Notes under the pieces: generated by a model | The model's database searches: none | What the model saw: the letters and a program-made list of their open reading frames with translations, nothing else | What the model was told of the DNA's origin: nothing | Shown: one piece after another, positions 1 to 10,836 of the stretch | How the letters are laid out: each line of letters opens with the position of its first letter | Numbering within the stretch: position 1 is the first letter of the stretch | Position numbers and translations under genes: made by a program | Assembly (NCBI GenBank): GCA_021404785.1 | Contig: QWHH01000006.1 | Span: forward strand, 96,202-160,201 | Origin: Lysobacterales bacterium PRO7 | Lineage (GTDB): Bacteria > Pseudomonadota > Gammaproteobacteria > Xanthomonadales > Rhodanobacteraceae | DNA length: 64,000 bases | Direction: 5' to 3'

Positions 1-199
1 CCCGAAGCAACTGGAAAAGCATCCGCTGCGCGTGGGCCTGTCGACCGAGGTGACCGTGGATACCCACGATCGCAACGGCAGCGTGCTGGCGCAACAGCCG
101 GCATCGAAGGCGGTGGCGCAGACCTCGGTCTACAGCGCCGACTTCGCCGCGGCGGACAAGGCCGCCGACGCCATCGTCAAGGCCAACCTCGCGCGCTGA
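1..199 (+). CDS. emrA: EmrA-type membrane fusion protein, C-terminal end (partial)
   Basis: Only the last 65 codons are in the window; the 5' part lies upstream. The visible residues include the stretch HPLRVGLSTEVTVDT, which matches the C-terminal beta-barrel segment of EmrA/HlyD-family periplasmic adaptors of tripartite drug efflux pumps. In that family the adaptor links an inner-membrane MFS pump to an outer-membrane channel. The stop is followed after one base by the start of an EmrB-type transporter, the usual emrA-emrB operon order, which supports the call. Substrates cannot be told from this fragment. Confidence 0.85.
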   Translation, partial: PKQLEKHPLRVGLSTEVTVDTHDRNGSVLAQQPASKAVAQTSVYSADFAAADKAADAIVKANLAR

Positions 200-200
200 A

Positions 201-1751
201 ATGAGCGACTCCGCGCAAAACGGCCGCGCCCCGCCGCTGAGCGGCGCGCCACTGGCGATACTCACCGTGGCAGTGGCGATCAGCACCTTCATGGAGGTGC
301 TGGACCTGACCATTGTCAATGTCTCGGTTCCGCACATCGCCGGCAGTCTCGGGGTGAGCGCGCAGGAAGGCACGTGGGCGATAAGCTCGTATTCACTGGC
401 GAGCGCGGTGATGCAGCCGCTGACCGGCTGGATTGCGAAGCAGTTCGGCGAGGCGCGCACGTTCTGCATCTCGGTGCTGCTGTTCGTGGCGATGTCGATG
501 CTTTGCGGCCTTGCCACCAGCATGCCGATGCTCGTCGTCGCGCGCCTGCTGCAGGGCGCCGGTTCCGGCCCGATGGTGGCGTTGTCGATGGCGCTGCTGC
601 TCAACAACTATCCGGACGCAAAAAAAGGCATCGCGCTGGCGGTGTGGGCAATGACCGTCGTGATCGCGCCGATCTTCGGGCCGATCCTGGGCGGCTGGAT
701 CACCGACAACTATTCCTGGCCGTGGATCTTCTACATCAACGTGCCGGTCGGCCTGCTCGCCGCCGTCGTCACCTGGAGCCTGCTGCGCAATCGCGAATCC
801 AAAATCGTGCGCACGCCGATCGACATGGTCGGCCTTGTCCTGCTGGTGCTCGGCGTCGGCTGCCTGCAGTTCATGCTCGACAACGGCAACGACAAGGACT
901 GGTTCGCCTCGCCGATGATCCTCGTGCTCGGCATCACCGCCCTCGTCGCGCTGGTGTTCTTCGTCGCCTGGGAGCTGACCGACAAGCACCCGATCGTGGA
1001 ATTGCACCTGTTCGCCAAGCGTAACTTTACAATTGGCGTCACCGCGTTGTCGCTCGGCATGGTCGCGTTCTTCGGCATCAACGTGGTGTTTCCACTGTGG
1101 TTGCAAATCGACCTCGGCTACACCGCGACCTGGGCGGGACTCGCCACCGCGCCGGTCGGCATCCTCGCCTTCCTGATCTCGCCGATCATCGGCAAGAACA
1201 TCCAGAAACTCGAACTGCGCGCCGTGACCACGTTCGCTTTCATCGTGTTCGGCTGGACCTCGATCTGGTTCGCGAGCTTCCCGAGTGATGCCACTTTCGG
1301 CCAGCTGATCGTACCGCGCTTCCTCATGGGCATCGGCATCGCCTGCTTCTTCGTGCCGCTGAACCAGGTGATCGTATCGGGACTCAAACCAGAGGAAATC
1401 GCGTCCGCGTCGGGCCTGGCGAACTTCTTCCGCACCATTGCCGCGAGTTTTTCCACCGCCGTGACGGTGACGATCTGGCAGCACCGTGGCGACTACCATC
1501 ACGCCGTGCTCGCCGAACACCTCAACGCCACCAGCCCGGCCACGCAATCCTACGTCGGTCACTTGCAGGCGATGGGCGTGAGCGCGGCGAAAGCCTGGTC
1601 CGTGATCGAAGGCGTGGTCACGCGCGAAGCGCTTACGCTCGCCGTCAACGACGTGTTCCTGCTGTGCGCCATGCTGTTCTTCGCGATGATTCCGATCATC
1701 TGGCTCGCCAAGCCGCCGTTCGGGAATGCGGGTGCGGCGGCGGTGCACTAG
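201..1751 (+). CDS. emrB: EmrB-type multidrug efflux MFS transporter (DHA2 family)
   Basis: 516 residues, about the usual length for EmrB/QacA-type proton-coupled drug exporters with 14 membrane helices. The first helix carries [15 protein letters not shown], typical of DHA2 transporters. The antiporter motif C region reads [25 protein letters not shown] in two adjoining blocks, and a motif A-like GWIAKQFGE follows the second helix. The ATG lies one base after the emrA stop, so the two are co-translated. The product should sit in the inner membrane and pass lipophilic drugs or uncouplers to EmrA; the substrate range is unknown. Its stop codon shares two bases with the stop of the opposing ppsR gene in the palindrome CTAG. 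Confidence 0.93.
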   Translation: MSDSAQNGRAPPLSGAPLAILTVAVAISTFMEVLDLTIVNVSVPHIAGSLGVSAQEGTWAISSYSLASAVMQPLTGWIAKQFGEARTFCISVLLFVAMSMLCGLATSMPMLVVARLLQGAGSGPMVALSMALLLNNYPDAKKGIALAVWAMTVVIAPIFGPILGGWITDNYSWPWIFYINVPVGLLAAVVTWSLLRNRESKIVRTPIDMVGLVLLVLGVGCLQFMLDNGNDKDWFASPMILVLGITALVALVFFVAWELTDKHPIVELHLFAKRNFTIGVTALSLGMVAFFGINVVFPLWLQIDLGYTATWAGLATAPVGILAFLISPIIGKNIQKLELRAVTTFAFIVFGWTSIWFASFPSDATFGQLIVPRFLMGIGIACFFVPLNQVIVSGLKPEEIASASGLANFFRTIAASFSTAVTVTIWQHRGDYHHAVLAEHLNATSPATQSYVGHLQAMGVSAAKAWSVIEGVVTREALTLAVNDVFLLCAMLFFAMIPIIWLAKPPFGNAGAAAVH

Positions 1752-2563
1752 AACATATGCTTCTCGATCCCGAGCTGCGCCAGGATCTTGCTCGCAATTT
1801 CCTCGATCGAGGTGTGCGTGGTGTTCTGCACGGGAATGTTCTCGCGGCGGAATAACTTGTCGGCCAGTTCCAGTTCGCGCCTGCACTGTTCGATCTTCGC
1901 GTAGCGGCTGCCGGGTTTGCGCGCCTCGCGCACCTGGGCGAGGCGCTGCGCGTCGATGGTCAACCCGTACAGACGCGGCCGGAACGGCACCAGGCGCTTG
2001 GGCAATTCGAGCTTGTCGAGGTCGTCTTCGGTCAGCGGATAGTTTGCGGCCTTCACGCCATAGTGCAGCGCCATGTACAGGCAGGTCGGCGTCTTGCCCA
2101 CGCGCGACACGCCGACGAGGATGACGTCGGCGTCGGCGTAGTTCACGTCGATGCCATCATCATGCGTCAGCGCATAGTTGGTCGCATTGATGCGCGATTC
2201 GTACTCGGCGAAATCGGCCATGCCGTGCGCCTTGCCCACGCGCGGCGAGCGTTTGGTGCCGAGTTCGGATTCGAGCGGCCCGATGAACGGCGCGAACACG
2301 TCCAGCATGAGTGCGCCGCTGGTGGCGAGGATCTCGGACAGTTCCGGATCGACCACGGTGTTGACCACTACCGGCCGTACGCCACTCGTTGCGTAAACAT
2401 TGCGGATGCGCGCGGCCGCGCCGTGCGCCTTCTCCTCGTCGTCGACGAACGGGATGCGCACGGTGTCGTATTCGATGCCTTCGAACTGGGTCAATACCGA
2501 ATGGCCGATGGTCTCGGCGGTGATGCCGGTGCCGTCGGAGACGAAGAAGATGGGGCGGTGCAT
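1748..2563 (-). CDS. ppsR: PEP synthase regulatory protein (bifunctional kinase/pyrophosphorylase)
   Basis: 271 residues, matching the DUF299 family (E. coli PpsR/YdiA). These proteins phosphorylate PEP synthase on a threonine next to its catalytic histidine, using ADP, and reverse this with phosphate. The N-terminus [13 protein letters not shown] is the family's start, so this ATG is chosen although the frame stays open upstream. The P-loop-like [15 protein letters not shown] lies in the C-terminal half. The gene is divergent from ppsA, its known target, with 97 bp between the starts. That pairing makes the assignment firm. Confidence 0.95.
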   Translation of the reverse strand: MHRPIFFVSDGTGITAETIGHSVLTQFEGIEYDTVRIPFVDDEEKAHGAAARIRNVYATSGVRPVVVNTVVDPELSEILATSGALMLDVFAPFIGPLESELGTKRSPRVGKAHGMADFAEYESRINATNYALTHDDGIDVNYADADVILVGVSRVGKTPTCLYMALHYGVKAANYPLTEDDLDKLELPKRLVPFRPRLYGLTIDAQRLAQVREARKPGSRYAKIEQCRRELELADKLFRRENIPVQNTTHTSIEEIASKILAQLGIEKHMF

Positions 2564-2660
2564 GGGGCAAGTGTAAGCGATTGCGCTTGTTTCGCCGCCC
2601 GCAAAGCCCGAAAATTGGCACTTTGCAGGAGCTTCTACCTGCATTTTCCCGGAGACACCC

Positions 2661-5033
2661 TTGAGCGAACTTATCCTTTGGCTCGACGAACTGCGCCTGT
2701 CCGACCTCGGCAAGGTCGGCGGCAAGAACTCATCGCTCGGCGAGATGATCGGCAATCTGGCCAAACTCGGCGTGTCGGTGCCGGGCGGGTTCGCGACCAC
2801 GGCCGACGCCTTCAAGCAGTTCATCGCTCAAAGCGGCTTGGCCAGGCGCATCCAGGATCGACTCGGCGCGTTGAATGTCGATGACGTTGATGCGTTGACA
2901 AAGGCCGGCAGGGAAATCCGCCAGTGGGTGATCGACACACCGTTGATTCCGGCTTTCGATACAGCCGTGCGCGATTCTTACGCGAAGTTGTGCCAGAAAG
3001 CAGGCGCCAACGATATCGCCGTGGCAGTGCGCTCTTCCGCGACCGCGGAAGACTTGCCCGACGCTTCCTTCGCCGGCCAGCAGGAAACATTCCTGAACGT
3101 CAGCGGCGCGGACGACGTGATCCACAAGGTCAAGGAAGTTTTCGCTTCGCTCTACAACGATCGCGCCATCGCTTATCGCGTGCACCACGGCTTCAAGCAT
3201 GAGGACGTGTTCCTGTCCGCCGGCGTGCAGCTCATGGTGCGCTCGGACATCGGCGCTTCGGGCGTGCTGTTCACGCTCGACACCGAATCCGGTTTCCGCG
3301 ACGCGGTGTTCGTGACCGCGAGTTATGGCCTCGGCGAGATGGTCGTGCAAGGCGCGGTCAATCCGGACGAGTTCTATGTCTACAAGCCGACGCTGAAACT
3401 CGGCAAACCGGCGATCCTGCGCCGCCAGGCCGGCGCCAAGCAGCAGCGCATGGTGTATTCGAGCAAACCCGGCGAGCGCGTGCGCATCGAGGAAGTGCCT
3501 GCCGCGGATCGGGCGAAGTTCTGCATCAGCGATGCCGACGTACACGAGCTGGCCAAGCAGGCGCTGGTGATCGAACAGCATTACGGCCGACCGATGGACA
3601 TCGAATGGGGCAAGGATGGCAACACCGGCAAGATTTACATCCTGCAGGCGCGACCGGAGACCGTGAAGTCGCGCACGCGCGCGACGCAGGTCGAACGCTT
3701 CCACCTCAAGCAAAGGGGCAACGTGCTTTGCGAAGGCCGCGCGATCGGCCAGAAGATCGGTGCCGGCACCGCGCGCGTGATCCGCAGCATCAAGGACATG
3801 AATCGCGTGCAGGCCGGCGACGTACTCATCGCCGACATGACCGACCCGGATTGGGAACCGGTGATGAAGCGCGCCGCGGCCATCGTCACCAATCGCGGCG
3901 GCCGCACCTGCCACGCCGCGATCATCGCGCGCGAATTGGGCGTGCCCGCCGTGGTCGGCACCGGCAACGCGCTGGAGTCGATTCCCGACGGCGCGCAGAT
4001 CACTGTTTGCTGCGCCGAGGGCGACACCGGTTTCATCTACGACGGCAAGCTCGAATTCGAGAAAATCACGGCAGACCTCGGCAAGATGCCACCGGCGCCA
4101 CTCAAGATCATGATGAACGTGGCGAATCCCGAGCGCGCGTTCGACTTCGCCATGCTGCCGAACGCGGGCGTCGGTCTGGCGCGGCTGGAAATGATCATCG
4201 CCAGCCATATCGGCCTGCATCCGAAGGCCTTGCTCGAATTCGACAAGCAGGATGACGAGACGAAACACAAGATAAGGGAGCGTATTGGCGACGAGAATCC
4301 GGTCGAGTTTTACGTCAACCGCCTCGCCGAGGGCATCGCCACAATTACCGCCGCGTTCGCGCCGAATCCGGTGATCGTGCGCCTGTCGGATTTCAAGACC
4401 AATGAATACGCGAACCTGATCGGCGGCGCCAGATACGAGCCGCATGAGGAAAACCCGATGCTTGGCTTCCGTGGCGCGTCACGGTATGTCGATCCGAGTT
4501 TCAAGGACGCGTTCGAGCTCGAATGCCGGGCAATGAAGAAAGTGCGCGAGGAAATGGGCCTTGCGAACGCCTGGGTGATGATTCCGTTCGTGCGCACGCT
4601 CGACGAAGGCCGTCGCGTTATCCACACGCTCGCGCAGTTCGGGCTCAAGCAGGGCGAGCATGGCCTGAAGATCATCATGATGTGCGAGGTGCCGTCGAAT
4701 GCGTTGCTGGCCGACGAATTCCTCGACATCTTCGACGGTTTCTCGATCGGCTCGAACGACCTGACCCAGCTCACGCTAGGCCTTGACCGCGATTCCGGTA
4801 TCGTCGCCGGCCTGTTCGACGAACGCAATCCGGCAGTGAAGAAACTGCTGGCCATGGCGATCCAGACCGCGAAGAAGAAGGGCAAATACGTCGGCATCTG
4901 CGGACAGGGCCCGAGCGATCATCCGGATCTGGCGCAATGGCTGATGGAGCAAGGCATCGAATCGGTATCGCTCAATCCGGATACCGTGGTCGATACCTGG
5001 CTGATGCTGGCGAAGAAAAAGGCAAACGCATGA
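2661..5033 (+). CDS. ppsA: Phosphoenolpyruvate synthase
   Basis: 790 residues, the normal PpsA length. It converts pyruvate, ATP and water to PEP, AMP and phosphate, the first step of gluconeogenesis from pyruvate. Domains in order: N-terminal ATP-grasp ([10 protein letters not shown] at the start), the phosphohistidine swivel domain with [15 protein letters not shown] (the His is the phosphocarrier), and the C-terminal PEP-binding barrel with [13 protein letters not shown] and [11 protein letters not shown]. The start is TTG, preceded by GGAGA at a spacing of about 5; it matches the expected N-terminus [11 protein letters not shown]. The stop overlaps the ATG of the next gene (ATGA). Activity is likely set by the divergent ppsR product. 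Confidence 0.96.
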   Translation: MSELILWLDELRLSDLGKVGGKNSSLGEMIGNLAKLGVSVPGGFATTADAFKQFIAQSGLARRIQDRLGALNVDDVDALTKAGREIRQWVIDTPLIPAFDTAVRDSYAKLCQKAGANDIAVAVRSSATAEDLPDASFAGQQETFLNVSGADDVIHKVKEVFASLYNDRAIAYRVHHGFKHEDVFLSAGVQLMVRSDIGASGVLFTLDTESGFRDAVFVTASYGLGEMVVQGAVNPDEFYVYKPTLKLGKPAILRRQAGAKQQRMVYSSKPGERVRIEEVPAADRAKFCISDADVHELAKQALVIEQHYGRPMDIEWGKDGNTGKIYILQARPETVKSRTRATQVERFHLKQRGNVLCEGRAIGQKIGAGTARVIRSIKDMNRVQAGDVLIADMTDPDWEPVMKRAAAIVTNRGGRTCHAAIIARELGVPAVVGTGNALESIPDGAQITVCCAEGDTGFIYDGKLEFEKITADLGKMPPAPLKIMMNVANPERAFDFAMLPNAGVGLARLEMIIASHIGLHPKALLEFDKQDDETKHKIRERIGDENPVEFYVNRLAEGIATITAAFAPNPVIVRLSDFKTNEYANLIGGARYEPHEENPMLGFRGASRYVDPSFKDAFELECRAMKKVREEMGLANAWVMIPFVRTLDEGRRVIHTLAQFGLKQGEHGLKIIMMCEVPSNALLADEFLDIFDGFSIGSNDLTQLTLGLDRDSGIVAGLFDERNPAVKKLLAMAIQTAKKKGKYVGICGQGPSDHPDLAQWLMEQGIESVSLNPDTVVDTWLMLAKKKANA

Positions 5034-7039
5034 AACCGGCAATCATGTTCGTCTGTGCCGCGCTGATGTGGATTGGCTCCAGCGCAAATGCCGCACCGTT
5101 TTCGTTCGACGATGTGGCCAAACTCGTATCCTTGAGCGACCCGCAGATCTCGCCCGACGGCAAGAACATCGTCGTGGTGCGTGCAACGCCGGACTGGAAG
5201 ACCGACAAGACCAAACACGAACTCGATCTCGTCGATGTGAAAACCGGCGCTTTGCGCGCGCTCACGTTTGAACGCGATGGCGTATCAATGCCGCGCTGGT
5301 CGCCGGATGGATCGCGCATCGCGTTCATCGCAAAAGCCGCCTTGCCAAAAGGCGATTCATCCAAGGACGAAGACGCCAGGGAACACGACGGCGACAAGCC
5401 GCAAATTTTCGTAATGCCGATGAACGGCGGCGATGCCATGCGCATAACTACTGCGAAGCAGGGTGTGGACGAATTCACCTGGAGCCCGGACGGCACGCGC
5501 ATCGCCTACTTGAGCGAAGATCCGCCAGTCAACGAAAAGGCAATCAAGGAACACAGCAAGTCGTTCCAGGTCACCGATGGTCACTTTCTACTGCGCGAAG
5601 CGCTGGCATCCACGCACGCATGGATCGTGTCGGCCAAGGGCGGCGATGCGAAGCAACTCACCAAGGGCACTTTCAGTCTCAAGAACGATCAGGATGACCC
5701 ATCCGCGCTCGTGTTCAGCCGCGATGGCAAGCGTATTGTCTTCACAAAATATCCGTCACCTTATTGGGGTCCGTCGTTCCGCAGCGTGATCGCCTCGGTG
5801 AGTGTCGATGGCGGCAGCCCGCAAACGCTGGTCGATGCGCAAGGCGCAACCGCTTTCTCCTACGCACCGGACAGCGACCGGTATGCCTTCCAACGTCCGC
5901 GCAACGGCGATCAGAACAACGGCAACGCGATCTACGTGAACGCGGATGGAAAGACCAATGACGTCACCGCCGCATTGGCGCGCAACTTCAACGGCTACGC
6001 ATGGATGAAGGGCGGCAAGGCCTTGCTCACGATCGGCGAACTCGGCACGAACTCCGTGATCTGGGAACAACCCGTCGATGGCAAGGCGAAACTGCTCGAA
6101 CTCGGCGACGTGCAGGTTTCATCCGCGTTGAGTGTTTCGACGCACGGCGCCATCGCCTTTGTTGGCGCGACCTCCATGCAGCCGGCCGAGTTGTACGTGA
6201 TGGATTCGACGCGCGCCAAGCCGCGGCGACTGACCGATGTGAACGCGTTCGCGGCCAAGCTCGATCTCGGCCGCAGTGAGTCGATCACCTGGCAGACCGA
6301 TGGTGGTTTCACCGCCGACGGCGTACTCACCTTTCCACCTGGTTTCGACAAGTCCAAAAAATATCCGCTCGTATTGCAAATTCACGGCGGCCCGGAAGCG
6401 GGATCGACCGTGCGTTTCTCGCCACTGACGCAACTGCTGGCCGCACCAGGTTTCGTCGTGTTCCAGCCGAACTATCGCGGCAGCACGAACCTTGGCGATG
6501 CCTACCAGCACGCGATCTTCCGCGATACCGGCGAAGGCCCGGGCAAGGACGTGATGGCGGGCGTGGAAGCGGTCAAGAAGCTCGGCTTCGTCGATGCGAA
6601 CCGCATTGGCGTTTCCGGCTGGTCCTACGGCGGCTACATGACGACCTGGCTCACCAGCCATTACGACATCTGGAAGGCGGCCGTTTCAGGCGCCGCGCTC
6701 ACCGACTGGGTGATGGACTACACGATCTCGTACTACCAGATCGGCGACGTGTATTTCTTTGGCGGTTCGCCATGGACGGAAAGATACCGCGAGATCTGGC
6801 GTGATCAATCGCCGATTAAATATGCTGCGAACGTGAAGACGCCGACCCTGATCATGGGCGACGTGGGCGACAACAACGTGCCGCTGGTCAACAGCTATGA
6901 GTGGTACCACGCCCTGCGCGACAACGGCGTAGACGTGCAGTTTTACGCCTACCCCGCCGATTCGCATTTTCCGAGTGACATCGTGCAGACGGTGGATGTG
7001 TACCGGCGCTGGGTGGGGTGGATGCAGAAATACCTCTGA
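5030..7039 (+). CDS. Exported S9 family (prolyl oligopeptidase-type) peptidase
   Basis: 669 residues. An N-terminal signal peptide ([21 protein letters not shown]) points to the periplasm or beyond. Residues to about 380 carry WD40/TolB-like propeller blades, including repeats of the form [11 protein letters not shown]. The C-terminal alpha/beta hydrolase domain has the nucleophile elbow GWSYGG (Ser near residue 532), the Asp loop GDVGDNNVP and the His in DSHFPS. This is the architecture of acylaminoacyl-peptidase/dipeptidyl-peptidase-like enzymes; the exact cleavage specificity is not shown. The ATG overlaps the ppsA stop, so it is translationally coupled to it, although no functional link is evident. 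Confidence 0.9.
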   Translation: MKPAIMFVCAALMWIGSSANAAPFSFDDVAKLVSLSDPQISPDGKNIVVVRATPDWKTDKTKHELDLVDVKTGALRALTFERDGVSMPRWSPDGSRIAFIAKAALPKGDSSKDEDAREHDGDKPQIFVMPMNGGDAMRITTAKQGVDEFTWSPDGTRIAYLSEDPPVNEKAIKEHSKSFQVTDGHFLLREALASTHAWIVSAKGGDAKQLTKGTFSLKNDQDDPSALVFSRDGKRIVFTKYPSPYWGPSFRSVIASVSVDGGSPQTLVDAQGATAFSYAPDSDRYAFQRPRNGDQNNGNAIYVNADGKTNDVTAALARNFNGYAWMKGGKALLTIGELGTNSVIWEQPVDGKAKLLELGDVQVSSALSVSTHGAIAFVGATSMQPAELYVMDSTRAKPRRLTDVNAFAAKLDLGRSESITWQTDGGFTADGVLTFPPGFDKSKKYPLVLQIHGGPEAGSTVRFSPLTQLLAAPGFVVFQPNYRGSTNLGDAYQHAIFRDTGEGPGKDVMAGVEAVKKLGFVDANRIGVSGWSYGGYMTTWLTSHYDIWKAAVSGAALTDWVMDYTISYYQIGDVYFFGGSPWTERYREIWRDQSPIKYAANVKTPTLIMGDVGDNNVPLVNSYEWYHALRDNGVDVQFYAYPADSHFPSDIVQTVDVYRRWVGWMQKYL

Positions 7040-7055
7040 TTGACCTGCTGCGCTC

Positions 7056-7142
7056 GATAATTTGCGTACCGGCAGTGCTCGGAATCCTCATTTACACACA
7101 GGTAAACTCCGGTTCCTGCGCTCCGGCGGCCCGCAAATTCTC
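7056..7142. repeat. Imperfect long inverted repeat between convergent genes
   Basis: Left arm from 7056 (GATAATTTGCG...) and right arm ending at 7142 (...GCAAATTCTC) pair imperfectly over about 40 bases. The apex is TTTAC-acacag-GTAAA at 7091-7106. It lies between the S9 peptidase and the convergent DUF1993 gene, where a shared terminator or a dispersed palindromic element would fit. No T-run follows either arm, so intrinsic termination is doubtful. Confidence 0.55.
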
Positions 7143-7196
7143 ATCGCTCGCGACGGCCCTCAGAGGTATTTCAAGAGTGACGCGCCATTTATTTGA

Positions 7197-7703
7197 TCAG
7201 GCTCCGATGAAATCGGCCTTGCCCAACTCCACGCCATTGTGACGCAGGATGTTGTACGTCGTGGTGACGTGGAAGTAGAAGTTCGGCATCGCGTAATAGC
7301 GCAGGTAATCCAGCCCCTTGTCGAAATGCTTGTCGCCATGACGCATCTTCAAGGTGATGGCCTTGCTCTCGCTGCCGGCGAAGTTCGCTACCGGAATGCC
7401 ATTGATGAAATCGCGCACCTTGGCCACGCGCGCCTTCAGTTCCGCAAACGTGGTCTCGTTGTCCTCGTGCGACGGCACATCCACGCCGCCCAGGCGCGCG
7501 GCAGCGCCCTTGATCATGTCGCAGGCGATCTGCACCTGGCGCGTGAGCGCAAACATGTCCGGCGCCAGCCGCGCTCCGGTCAACACGGTCTGGTCGATCT
7601 TCTTTGCCTCGGCAAACGCCGCGCCCTTGTCGAGAATATTCGACAGGTTCGTGAGCATGCGGCTGGCAACCGGGACGAGGGTTTCGTATATCGAGACTTG
7701 CAT
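7197..7703 (-). CDS. DUF1993 family protein
   Basis: 168 residues. The sequence, starting MQVSIYETLVPVASRMLTNL and ending near NFYFHVTTTYNILRHNGV, matches the DUF1993 family, which is predicted to form a DinB-like four-helix bundle. No biochemical function is established for the family. The ATG at 7703 is chosen because AAGGA lies about 6 bases upstream; the open frame runs further but crosses the tRNA-Arg gene. Mostly helical, no membrane segment, probably cytoplasmic and monocistronic. Confidence 0.82.
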   Translation of the reverse strand: MQVSIYETLVPVASRMLTNLSNILDKGAAFAEAKKIDQTVLTGARLAPDMFALTRQVQIACDMIKGAAARLGGVDVPSHEDNETTFAELKARVAKVRDFINGIPVANFAGSESKAITLKMRHGDKHFDKGLDYLRYYAMPNFYFHVTTTYNILRHNGVELGKADFIGA

Positions 7704-7790
7704 GGATAATCCTTGTTGTGGGAATGCGATTGCGCGCTCGCGCAAGGCGCACACCTTAGGCCGATCCATGCGAAAATCAAGGGACGCAGT

Positions 7791-7867
7791 GACCCCGTAG
7801 CTCAGCTGGATAGAGCGCGCCCCTCCTAAGGGCGAGGTCGCCCGTTCGAATCGGGCCGGGGTCGCCA
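7791..7867 (+). tRNA. tRNA-Arg (anticodon CCT)
   Basis: A 77-nt cloverleaf. The acceptor stem is GACCCCG/CGGGGTC, the D stem GCTC/GAGC, and the anticodon stem CGCCC/GGGCG closes a 7-nt loop with CCT at 7825-7827. The T arm is GCCCG-TTCGAAT-CGGGC and CCA is encoded. It reads AGG. No attachment-site duplication or integrase is seen beside it. The convergent esterase gene ends only 2 bases past the CCA. Confidence 0.97.
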
Positions 7868-7869
7868 CC

Positions 7870-8787
7870 TCAATGCAAGCGCGCTCCCAATGACGGAGCG
7901 AGGCTTGCCAGGAACGCATCCACCGCAGCCGTGTAGTCGCCCGGCTCGCCCAGCGCCTTGTTGATCACGCCGTGGCGCAGGTCCTGCGGCAATACGTCGA
8001 CGCGGCTGCCGTAGGTTTTCGCCTTGTCTGCAAACGCCCGTGCCTGCGCGCACGAATCCGCGCGCCGCGACGAACACACCGCGAGAAACGGCGCGATCTG
8101 GGAATGCAATTGCGCTATCGGCGAAGCTGCAGACCACGCTGCCGGATCGCTGCCGAACGCATTGTCGTACAGGCCCAGATGGCGCGACTGCATGATCGGC
8201 GTGACGTTGAATGCCGCGCTGTCCAGCGCCACCGTGCCTAGCCACGGCAAGGCTCCCTGCGAGGTCGCCAGCCTAGGTTCGGCTGAAATCAACGATACCA
8301 GGTGCGCGCCAGCCGAATGTCCCATCAATACGAACGCATGCGGATCGCCGCCCCAGCTGGGTGCTTCGCGCTGCGCCACGGCCAATGCCTTGCCGACAAA
8401 AGTGGCTTGCTGCAGCGGCGTGGCGTCCGGCAGCATCGGATAATCGACCGACACGAAAACGAATCCTTTCGGCAACCAGTGCGAGACCTTGTTTTCGACG
8501 ACGCCGCGTGCGGCCTTGTCGCCGCGCTTCCAGCCACCACCGTGCACCATGAAGATCACTGGCGCAGCGTGCGCACCGGGAGGTGCGTAGACATCGAACG
8601 TCTGATCTTCACCTGCGGCATAATGCTGGTCAGGCAGCACCACGGTTCCCGGTGGCAATCGTGTTGCATCCACACTGCGCCTGGCCTGAGGACCGCTGGC
8701 GCCGCGCCAATGTCCCGGGGACTGCCCCACAGCGCCGGCGGCGAACGCAAGGCAGGCGAAAATCAGCACATTCCGGATCGTGTTCAT
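7870..8787 (-). CDS. Exported alpha/beta hydrolase (esterase-like)
   Basis: 305 residues. A signal peptide (MNTIRNVLIFACLAFAAGAVG) leads to a hydrolase fold with the oxyanion motif VHGGGW, the nucleophile elbow GHSAGAH and a late LRHGVI that can supply the catalytic His. The HGGGW plus GxSAG pairing is typical of the hormone-sensitive-lipase/arylformamidase-like group, so an esterase or carbohydrate-ester activity is likely; the substrate is unknown. The start is the ATG just before the signal peptide. The stop lies 2 bases beyond the 3' end of the opposing tRNA-Arg. Confidence 0.85.
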   Translation of the reverse strand: MNTIRNVLIFACLAFAAGAVGQSPGHWRGASGPQARRSVDATRLPPGTVVLPDQHYAAGEDQTFDVYAPPGAHAAPVIFMVHGGGWKRGDKAARGVVENKVSHWLPKGFVFVSVDYPMLPDATPLQQATFVGKALAVAQREAPSWGGDPHAFVLMGHSAGAHLVSLISAEPRLATSQGALPWLGTVALDSAAFNVTPIMQSRHLGLYDNAFGSDPAAWSAASPIAQLHSQIAPFLAVCSSRRADSCAQARAFADKAKTYGSRVDVLPQDLRHGVINKALGEPGDYTAAVDAFLASLAPSLGARLH

Positions 8788-8913
8788 GGCGTTTACAACG
8801 CGCCCTCGAAAGGATGGTTGACGCCAACGACCGGATTCGAGGCAGACGTGCCACCACTGGTACAATAGGCGGTCAATTCATTGCCTTCGGCGCAACGCCG
8901 ACCTGGAGCCGTC

Positions 8914-10449
8914 ATGACCCAATCCATCCTTTCCGCGCTCGGCCTGACCGAGACCGAATCCGGCACGTATCTCGGCAATGGCGAGTGGTCGAAAACCACG
9001 AACGCCGGCACGATCGACGTGGTCAACCCCAGCACGCATGCCGTCATTGGCCGTGTGCATGCCAGCTCCATCGCGGATTATGAAACCATCGTCACGCGCG
9101 CGCAGGAAGCGTTCAAGCACTGGCGTTCCGTGCCCGCGCCCAAGCGCGGCGAAGCCGTGCGCCTGTGCGGCGACGCACTGCGCAAACACAAGGATGCGCT
9201 TGGGAGCCTCGTCGCGCTGGAAATGGGCAAGATCAAGCCCGAAGGCGACGGCGAAGTGCAGGAGATGATCGACATCGCCGACTTCGCGCTCGGTCAGTCG
9301 CGCATGCTGTACGGCTCGACCATGCATTCGGAGCGTCCCGGCCATCGCATGTACGACCAGTATCATCCGCTTGGCCTCGTCGGCATCATCAGTGCGTTCA
9401 ATTTTCCGGTCGCGGTGTGGGCATGGAATGCATTTGTCGCGGCAGTATGCGGCGACATCTGCATCTGGAAGCCGTCCCCGAAAACGCCGCTATCGGCGAT
9501 CGCCGCGCTGAAAATCTGCAATGCCGCGCTCAAGGCCGGCGGATTCCCGGATCTGTTCTTCCTGTTCAACGACGCTGGCAACGAACTCGCGGCGAAGTTC
9601 GTGGACGATCACCGCGTCGCGCTGATCAGTTTCACCGGCTCGACTGCGGTCGGGCGCCATGTCGGCGAACGCGTGGCCAAGCGCATGGGCCGCAGCCTGC
9701 TGGAACTTGGCGGAAACAACGCGATCATCGTGGATGCCAGCGCGGATTTGAAGATGGCGATTCCCGCCATCGTGTTCGGCGCTGTCGGCACGGCGGGACA
9801 ACGCTGCACCACCACGCGCCGCCTGTTCGTGCACGAGTCGATCTACGACAACGTGGTGAACACCTTGATTGGTGCGTATCAGCAGGTCGAGAAGAAGATC
9901 GGCGATCCGACGCTGGCGACCACACTGATGGGCCCACTCAACAGCCCGGATGCGGTCAAACGCTACACCACGGCCATCGACAAGGCCAAGGCGTCCGGCG
10001 GCAAGGTACTCACCGGCGGCAAGGCGCTGACCGACCGCCCCGGCAATTTCGTATTGCCGACGATCATCGCCGGATTGAAAAACTCCGACGACGTCGTGCA
10101 GACCGAAACCTTCGCGCCGATCCTGTACGTGATGCCGTTCAAGAGCATCGATGAGGCGATCCACGCGCATAACGGCGTGCCACAGGGTTTGTCCTCCGCG
10201 ATCTTCACCCAGAACGTGAAGGCGGCCGAGGCATTTCTGTCCAGTGCCGGCTCGGATTGCGGCATCGCCAACGTCAACATCGGCACGTCCGGCGCGGAAA
10301 TCGGCGGCGCGTTCGGCGGCGAAAAGGAAACCGGCGGCGGACGCGAGTCCGGTTCCGACGCATGGAAGGCTTACATGCGCCGCCAGACCAACACGATCAA
10401 TTATTCCGACGCGCTGCCGCTGGCGCAGGGCATCAAATTCGAGTTCTGA
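8914..10449 (+). CDS. Aldehyde dehydrogenase, ALDH7 type (2-aminoadipate semialdehyde/piperideine-6-carboxylate dehydrogenase)
   Basis: 511 residues. The blocks [13 protein letters not shown] and [14 protein letters not shown] (with the catalytic Cys) are hallmarks of the ALDH7A1/AmaB subfamily. That subfamily oxidises 2-aminoadipate 6-semialdehyde, formed from piperideine-6-carboxylate, to 2-aminoadipate in lysine breakdown using NAD(P)+. The ATG follows TGGAG at a workable distance. It stands alone between divergent or separate units; no lysine pathway gene adjoins it, although glutaryl-CoA dehydrogenase is 10 kb away. A broader aldehyde substrate range cannot be excluded. Confidence 0.87.
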   Translation: MTQSILSALGLTETESGTYLGNGEWSKTTNAGTIDVVNPSTHAVIGRVHASSIADYETIVTRAQEAFKHWRSVPAPKRGEAVRLCGDALRKHKDALGSLVALEMGKIKPEGDGEVQEMIDIADFALGQSRMLYGSTMHSERPGHRMYDQYHPLGLVGIISAFNFPVAVWAWNAFVAAVCGDICIWKPSPKTPLSAIAALKICNAALKAGGFPDLFFLFNDAGNELAAKFVDDHRVALISFTGSTAVGRHVGERVAKRMGRSLLELGGNNAIIVDASADLKMAIPAIVFGAVGTAGQRCTTTRRLFVHESIYDNVVNTLIGAYQQVEKKIGDPTLATTLMGPLNSPDAVKRYTTAIDKAKASGGKVLTGGKALTDRPGNFVLPTIIAGLKNSDDVVQTETFAPILYVMPFKSIDEAIHAHNGVPQGLSSAIFTQNVKAAEAFLSSAGSDCGIANVNIGTSGAEIGGAFGGEKETGGGRESGSDAWKAYMRRQTNTINYSDALPLAQGIKFEF

Positions 10450-10483
10450 AGCCGCGCGGCATTTACCGTGCAGACATGTGCAT

Positions 10484-10503
10484 GATATGATAATGCGCAT
10501 ATC
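10484..10503. promoter_or_regulatory. Possible operator upstream of the ribbon-helix-helix gene
   Basis: GATATG (10484-10489) and CATATC (10498-10503) form an inverted repeat with an 8-base spacer, directly before the GAGGA ribosome site (10504-10508) of the next gene. The A+T-rich spacing also contains promoter-like TATGAT. Autoregulation by the encoded DNA-binding protein is plausible but is inference only. Confidence 0.35.
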
Positions 10504-10515
10504 GAGGAGCGTGCG

Positions 10516-10836
10516 ATGAAAACCGAGCGCGTCACCCTGCTGATTTCGCCCGATGACAAACGTCAGCTGCAGAATCTGGCTGAGGGCCGCGGCGTAACCG
10601 CCAGCGAACTGGTGCGCCAGGCCGTGCAGGCCTATGGCACCGGCTCCATCGACGAGACCCGCGAGCTGGCCGCCTTGACCCGCGAGTTGCGCGAAGCGAT
10701 TCCCGGCATGCGCCGCAGCCTGCGCGACGCCAATGCCGCCGCCGAGCGCGCCATTGCCGCGATCTCGCCCAAGCCGCAGTTCAAGGTCGCTGAAACCACA
10801 ACGACTTATCGCGCAAGAAAGCGCAGGGTGCGCTGA
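10516..10836 (+). CDS. Small ribbon-helix-helix domain protein
   Basis: 106 residues. The N-terminal half (RVTLLISPDDKRQLQNLAEG and following TASELVRQAVQAY) has the strand-helix-helix pattern of CopG/Arc-type DNA-binding proteins. The C-terminal half is helical and ends in a basic tail (YRARKRRVR). GAGGA precedes the ATG by about 7 bases. Its TGA overlaps the ATG of the following small gene (TGATG), so the two are coupled. It could be an autoregulator acting on the inverted repeat just upstream; no toxin partner with a known fold follows. Confidence 0.7.
   Translation: MKTERVTLLISPDDKRQLQNLAEGRGVTASELVRQAVQAYGTGSIDETRELAALTRELREAIPGMRRSLRDANAAAERAIAAISPKPQFKVAETTTTYRARKRRVR

Noticed and set aside
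7791-7867. Integration site at tRNA-Arg
   Set aside because: No direct repeat of the tRNA 3' end and no integrase gene is found nearby.
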